NCBI GenBank assembly: GCA_031272415.1
Contig: JAISTU010000003.1
Location: 1-9,355, forward strand
DNA: 9,355 nt
Direction of reading: 5' to 3'
DNA from: Bacteroidales bacterium
GTDB taxonomy: Bacteria > Bacteroidota > Bacteroidia > Bacteroidales > WCHB1-69
The notes under the pieces were generated by a model that saw nothing but the letters and a program-made list of their open reading frames with translations, ran no database searches and was not told the origin of the DNA. Every line of letters starts with the position of its first letter. Position 1 is the stretch's first letter. The position numbers and the translations under genes were made by a program. Positions 6,174 to 9,355 of the stretch are shown here, in pieces.

Positions 6174-8504
6174 TTACCGCACTCCATTTATCTGATTGAG
6201 AACATTTTGCACCTCATCAGCATGGGAGGGGAACTTTTTTAAACATTTTTCCAAAATATTAACCGCCTCATTTCGATTGCCTGTTTGTGCATGATAGATA
6301 GCGACGTAATAATTTGCCTCAAAAGTACGGCTATTGATTTTCAGACAATCTTCCATCAACTTTGCTCCGCGTGCAACATTGCCCATTCGTGCATAAAGCA
6401 TTGCCAAATTGTAATAATTTTGCGAATTTCGGGGCGATTGTGCAATCATTTGTTCTTGAAAAGCAATGCCTTGACTCTGCAATTGCTGACTATTGGTGCG
6501 ATTGGCATACTGAAAATACATATTGGACGCAAATGACAATTGGTCATCGGCAGGGTACAATTCAATCAATTTATCAACATAAAATTTGGAAGAATCTATC
6601 TGATTACCCATTAAAAACATCTCCGCCAATGAAGTGAGAATGACCTCATCATAAGGGTCGGATTGATATGCTTGTTTGAATTTATTTAACGCATTGATAT
6701 ACAGTTCATTACGTTGTTCTCCTGTCAAAGTGGTATCGTTGAGTTTTTGTCTCAATTCTTCTGCTTGAAATCCAAATTTATCTTTTCGCTTGAGTATCAA
6801 ACAAATAGGTTTTCCATCTACATTGATAGTATGCACTGTATTGGCAGGCGGAAAATGCGGACTCTTAATGATTTGCGGCGCAATTCCCGTAATTGTAAAA
6901 ATTGCATAATCCCAATCGGTAGTGCTACGCTCGCGCCAACGAACAAATCCACTTTGAAATTTATCAGTATCATGTCTGAAAAAATAGTCTGTTGAAAGTG
7001 CATGCCACGAGCCAACCAAAATTTTATCGCCGGTTTCCATGCCTGATTTTTGTGCATTTTTAATGACCCAATCCGTTGCCGCCCGTGTGGAATGATAATA
7101 ATAATCCATTTCATAATTGCCATAAGCATTGTTAATGCCGCCCGAAATGGTGTTAAAATACACATACTCATGCGGATGATTTTTTACAATATGTATAGCA
7201 GGCATAATCAATAACGCAAACGGAAGGACTATAAATGCAATTTTGAGATACTTATTTTTTGCCCACTCTACCAACGCATTAAAACCTAATCCTGCCGCTA
7301 CCACCATCGCAGGATAGGCAAAAATGGCATGGCGCCAACCTCCGTAAACATTTGCATTTGAGTAAATTATCCAAAAAATAGGAAAAACAAACGCAAAATA
7401 AACCACAAAACTCGAAAACCAATTTGTCCTTTTCAAACCGCCAAAAAATAAATATATCAACGCCCCCAAAGCCACCGCAATCGGAGTCGTCATTAAAATA
7501 TATTTTGGTGTATAATACCAAGGCAATGAATTAGACATAGTGAATTGACCCTCAAAGAGTTGCCGTATTGAAATGGCAAATTTAGACATGCTCGAAAAAG
7601 CATCACTTACATTTTCAATCGGCGCCACCCATGCGTAGGGCCAAATCAATACTGCTAATAAATAACCTGCTAATGAGATAATTATGCCATAAATAAATAA
7701 TTTTCCAAAAATTTGAGACAAAGAAAGTGCAGAAAGCGGACTTTTTGTTGGCACAGGTGTCGCAACAGAAGTATTTTTATCATTTTGAGAGGCTTTTTTC
7801 AACGTCTTTTTGTGGGCTGCTTTTTTGGCATTATTTTTTCTCAAAAGCCATTCATTCAACCAAAAAACAATTGCAAATAAAGCAAAATACGCAATCAACA
7901 ACAGCCCCGGCACACGTATACCGATAGCAAAGCCGATACTGATTGCTAACATAATGCAAGTCAATATTTTAGGTTTGGGAAATGTGGTCAAAAAGCGATA
8001 TATAAAATATGTTCCCATCATAATCATTGCCGCAAACGGAATATCTTTTGTGTTGTTAAAAGAATGCCCTAAAAATCGCGGTGAAAGGAAGAGCAACAAC
8101 ATCGCCACAATTGCCGCATAACGTTTGCCACTGATGCGAAAAACCAACAATCCTACAAAAAGAATTGCCAACCAACCGCATATCGCCACAATGAAATGCC
8201 TTACCGCCAATTCATTTTCAATATTGAAGGCTTTTGAAATCAGAAGTGCCAGATTATCAGGTGTTTGACCATAGAGTTGGCTATTTCCGTCTCTACCCGA
8301 TGCCACTACAGCGGAGGTGTCTTCTCCGCCCGTTTTCCAAAAATTTAACACCTTTTGGGCATGCAACATCATGTCTTTCTCATCACCCGACATACCCGCT
8401 TGTTGGCTGCCAATAAGCATCAAAACCAACATCAAACCTGCTACTAACCAAAAAATTAACGAACTTTTTTGTCCCATTTTCTCAAAAAATACTTTATCTT
8501 TCAT
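6174..8504 (-). CDS. GT39-like (GT-C fold) membrane glycosyltransferase with C-terminal TPRs
   Basis: The 776-aa protein starts with a transmembrane helix (about 14-34) followed by a first external loop with SGDE (39-42), the acidic pair typical of GT-C glycosyltransferases using polyprenyl-phosphate sugars. About ten more membrane helices run to residue 440. Family-like landmarks include NNTKDIPFA (150-158), VYGGWRHAIFAYP (386-398) and HPHEYVYFN (443-451). A Lys/Thr-rich loop at about 222-260, presumably cytoplasmic, interrupts the helices. Residues 450-580 form a soluble domain. Residues about 600-760 carry TPR-like repeats (YNLAMLYARMGNVARGAKLMEDCLKIN, then YVAIYHAQTGNRNEAVNILEKCLKKFP). 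The likely role is sugar transfer to protein or glycan outside the cytoplasm, with TPRs for partner or substrate binding; donor and acceptor are unknown. A promoter-like site lies 35 bases upstream. The downstream rsmA overlap-free junction looks like ordinary operon packing, not a functional link. Confidence 0.85.
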   Translation of the reverse strand: MKDKVFFEKMGQKSSLIFWLVAGLMLVLMLIGSQQAGMSGDEKDMMLHAQKVLNFWKTGGEDTSAVVASGRDGNSQLYGQTPDNLALLISKAFNIENELAVRHFIVAICGWLAILFVGLLVFRISGKRYAAIVAMLLLFLSPRFLGHSFNNTKDIPFAAMIMMGTYFIYRFLTTFPKPKILTCIMLAISIGFAIGIRVPGLLLIAYFALFAIVFWLNEWLLRKNNAKKAAHKKTLKKASQNDKNTSVATPVPTKSPLSALSLSQIFGKLFIYGIIISLAGYLLAVLIWPYAWVAPIENVSDAFSSMSKFAISIRQLFEGQFTMSNSLPWYYTPKYILMTTPIAVALGALIYLFFGGLKRTNWFSSFVVYFAFVFPIFWIIYSNANVYGGWRHAIFAYPAMVVAAGLGFNALVEWAKNKYLKIAFIVLPFALLIMPAIHIVKNHPHEYVYFNTISGGINNAYGNYEMDYYYHSTRAATDWVIKNAQKSGMETGDKILVGSWHALSTDYFFRHDTDKFQSGFVRWRERSTTDWDYAIFTITGIAPQIIKSPHFPPANTVHTINVDGKPICLILKRKDKFGFQAEELRQKLNDTTLTGEQRNELYINALNKFKQAYQSDPYDEVILTSLAEMFLMGNQIDSSKFYVDKLIELYPADDQLSFASNMYFQYANRTNSQQLQSQGIAFQEQMIAQSPRNSQNYYNLAMLYARMGNVARGAKLMEDCLKINSRTFEANYYVAIYHAQTGNRNEAVNILEKCLKKFPSHADEVQNVLNQINGVR

Positions 8505-8536
8505 GCAAATTTACGATAAAAAATTATTATATAAAA

Positions 8537-8549
8537 TACAAAAATACAC
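8537..8549 (-). promoter_or_regulatory. Promoter-like site for the glycosyltransferase-rsmA operon
   Basis: The minus strand reads GTGTATTTTTGTA, one base different from the two GTGTATCTTTGTA sites at 81-69 and 5100-5088. The -7 element TATTTTTG (8546-8539) fits TAnnTTTG. Transcription would start near 8532, giving a leader of about 28 bases before the ATG at 8504. No TTG lies at the ideal -33 spacing, so the upstream element is weak or absent. Confidence 0.5.
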
Positions 8550-8584
8550 AAATTTTTCAATTAAAATTAAAAATCAAAAATTGT

Positions 8585-8605
8585 AGAAACGACAGCCTGC
8601 CGTTT
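8585..8605. repeat. Short palindromic repeat
   Basis: The arms aaacgacag (8587-8595) and ctgccgttt (8597-8605) are reverse complements with one mismatch, which can form a G-U pair on one strand. The word ttgtag precedes it, similar to the gattgtag flank of the palindrome near 139-158. I take both as members of dispersed short palindromic repeats; this is inference from similar layout, as the arms themselves differ. Confidence 0.45.
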
Positions 8606-8620
8606 TTTGAAATTGAACCG

Positions 8621-8783
8621 TCCCGACTTCGGCGGTCTTGTCATTTTGAGAAAATTTTAACTACTTAATTATCAGTATTTTATATTTTTTTTAAGAAGCG
8701 ATTTTTTGAAATGTAGTGCCCCCCGCTAAATCGTAACGTGTTGATACTCTTTTGTTTACAAATCGAAACCGTCGAAGTCGGGA
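8621..8783. repeat. 11-base inverted repeat bounding a 141-base AT-rich stretch
   Basis: The word tcccgacttcg at 8621-8631 recurs exactly as its reverse complement cgaagtcggga at 8773-8783. The four bases accg lie just before the left copy and ccgt just before the right one. The interior has no reading frame. It lies directly after a transposase-type gene, so it may be a remnant of mobile DNA, but no target duplication is visible. Confidence 0.4.
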
Positions 8784-8821
8784 ATATGATAAGTACGGTG
8801 AGAATTTGCAATTTTCCATTG

Positions 8822-9355
8822 CTATGTATTTATCTCGTTTTGTTTTAGAATTTCAGTAACATTTTCGACAGATAATTGGACAATTTTTGCAATTTGCTCT
8901 ATTGAAATACCATTTTGGTAAGCATTTATGATAAATTCTGTTTCTTTCTGCTTTTCGCCTTTCTTTTCACCCTCAACCAAACCTTCTGCTCTGCCCTCTT
9001 CTAAAGCCTCTCTTCGGGTTTCGTTTTGGAGGGTTTTTTCGGTTGAAATGGCGTCAGAATTACGCTCGTATAGAAACAATTCCGCATCCGTGTAACTCCC
9101 TACCTCACAGATACTTACCGCTTTTTGAAGTTCAGCATGTTGAGACAATTCAGAAGCCCCGATAGTCCTATCCCCTTTTGTCTCTTTCAAAAATCGTAAC
9201 CACAAGACAGCCAACTGTTTATGTTGCAAATTTGTCAAACCTTTCAGTTTTATATCCTTTTCCAATTCCACCAAAATAAACTCCAAATCTTCAATAATAT
9301 CTTCGCTGTCTTCGACGTTAACTACCTTATAATGATGATAAAACTGCTCTTTTTC
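8822..9355 (-). CDS. Rpn-family PD-(D/E)XK nuclease/transposase, C-terminal part (5' end outside window)
   Basis: The frame is open from the TAG at 8824-8822 to the window edge, giving 177 residues that begin EKEQFYHHYKVVNVEDSED. A TTG at 9286-9284 could be mistaken for the start, but the codons before it encode the family segment (EQFYHHY, then EFILVELEKD) that precedes it in PD-(D/E)XK transposase/Rpn proteins, so the gene begins outside the window. The nuclease core is not visible. What is seen is the middle helical part (KQLAVLWLRFLKE), the usual Glu/Gly-rich hinge (REALEEGRAEGLVEGEKKG) and a C-terminal HTH-like segment (GISIEQIAKIVQLSVENVTEIL). Relatives in E. coli (RpnA-E) are DNA nucleases that promote RecA-independent recombination. 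In Bacteroidota such genes are abundant and often decayed. This copy shows no frameshift in the visible part. Confidence 0.85.
   Translation of the reverse strand, partial: EKEQFYHHYKVVNVEDSEDIIEDLEFILVELEKDIKLKGLTNLQHKQLAVLWLRFLKETKGDRTIGASELSQHAELQKAVSICEVGSYTDAELFLYERNSDAISTEKTLQNETRREALEEGRAEGLVEGEKKGEKQKETEFIINAYQNGISIEQIAKIVQLSVENVTEILKQNEINT

Larger units (their letters stand above)
8505..8821. other. Intergenic region between the nuclease fragment and the glycosyltransferase
   Basis: These 317 bases hold the promoter-like site at 8537-8549, a short palindrome at 8585-8605 and an 11-base inverted repeat (8621-8631 and 8773-8783). The word gtgccccccgc near 8718-8728 stands out as a GC-rich patch in AT-rich DNA. 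No reading frame here looks coding. No strong terminator is visible after the nuclease gene. Confidence 0.6.

Noticed and set aside
6818..7171. Minus-strand frame of 117 codons inside the glycosyltransferase gene
   Set aside because: It is an out-of-frame overlap of the 776-aa gene, which has clear membrane helices and TPRs across this stretch.
8808..8822. Hairpin gcaat/attgc at the stop codon of the nuclease gene as a terminator
   Set aside because: The stem has only five pairs and is not followed by a T run on the minus strand.

Overview
The window looks like a chromosomal segment of a member of the Bacteroidota, probably an uncultured or environmental lineage. The DNA is AT-rich. The promoter-like sites read TATCTTTG or TATTTTTG, which fits the Bacteroidota -7 consensus TAnnTTTG. 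Start codons lie in A/T-rich leaders without clear Shine-Dalgarno sites. Several secreted proteins belong to types I associate with Bacteroidales. Every gene I can support is on the minus strand, so transcription runs from high to low coordinates.

From the right edge: (i) 8822-9355 is the 3' part of a PD-(D/E)XK (Rpn-type) transposase/nuclease gene, open to the window edge. (ii) 8505-8821 is a gap with a promoter-like site, a small palindrome and an 11-bp inverted repeat. (iii) 6174-8504 encodes a polytopic GT39-like glycosyltransferase with C-terminal TPRs. Its TAA stop abuts the ATG of rsmA/ksgA (5388-6173), the 16S rRNA A1518/A1519 dimethyltransferase. (iv) 4800-5387 is the most structured part of the window. 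It holds heptamer repeats, a fold-back (MITE-like) element at about 5169-5350, a promoter-like site at 5088-5100 and a rod-shaped inverted repeat (about 4895-5040). The rod can form about 46 base pairs in seven collinear helices. (v) 385-4799 is a tight four-gene operon in which every protein has an export signal: a TPR protein with a C-terminal membrane anchor, an unrecognised 371-aa protein, an NTF2-like protein, and a TPR protein with a barrel-like C-terminal half. (vi) 35-384 carries the operon's probable terminator (perfect 18-bp arms), other repeats and a second promoter. That promoter probably serves a gene whose first 11 codons (1-34) are visible.

Two things deserve a second look. One is the rod-shaped RNA candidate between a promoter-like site and the envelope operon. 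It could be a structured leader or an independent 6S-like small RNA. The other is the four-gene exported operon, whose shared function is unknown. I see no rRNA, tRNA, CRISPR array or complete insertion sequence.
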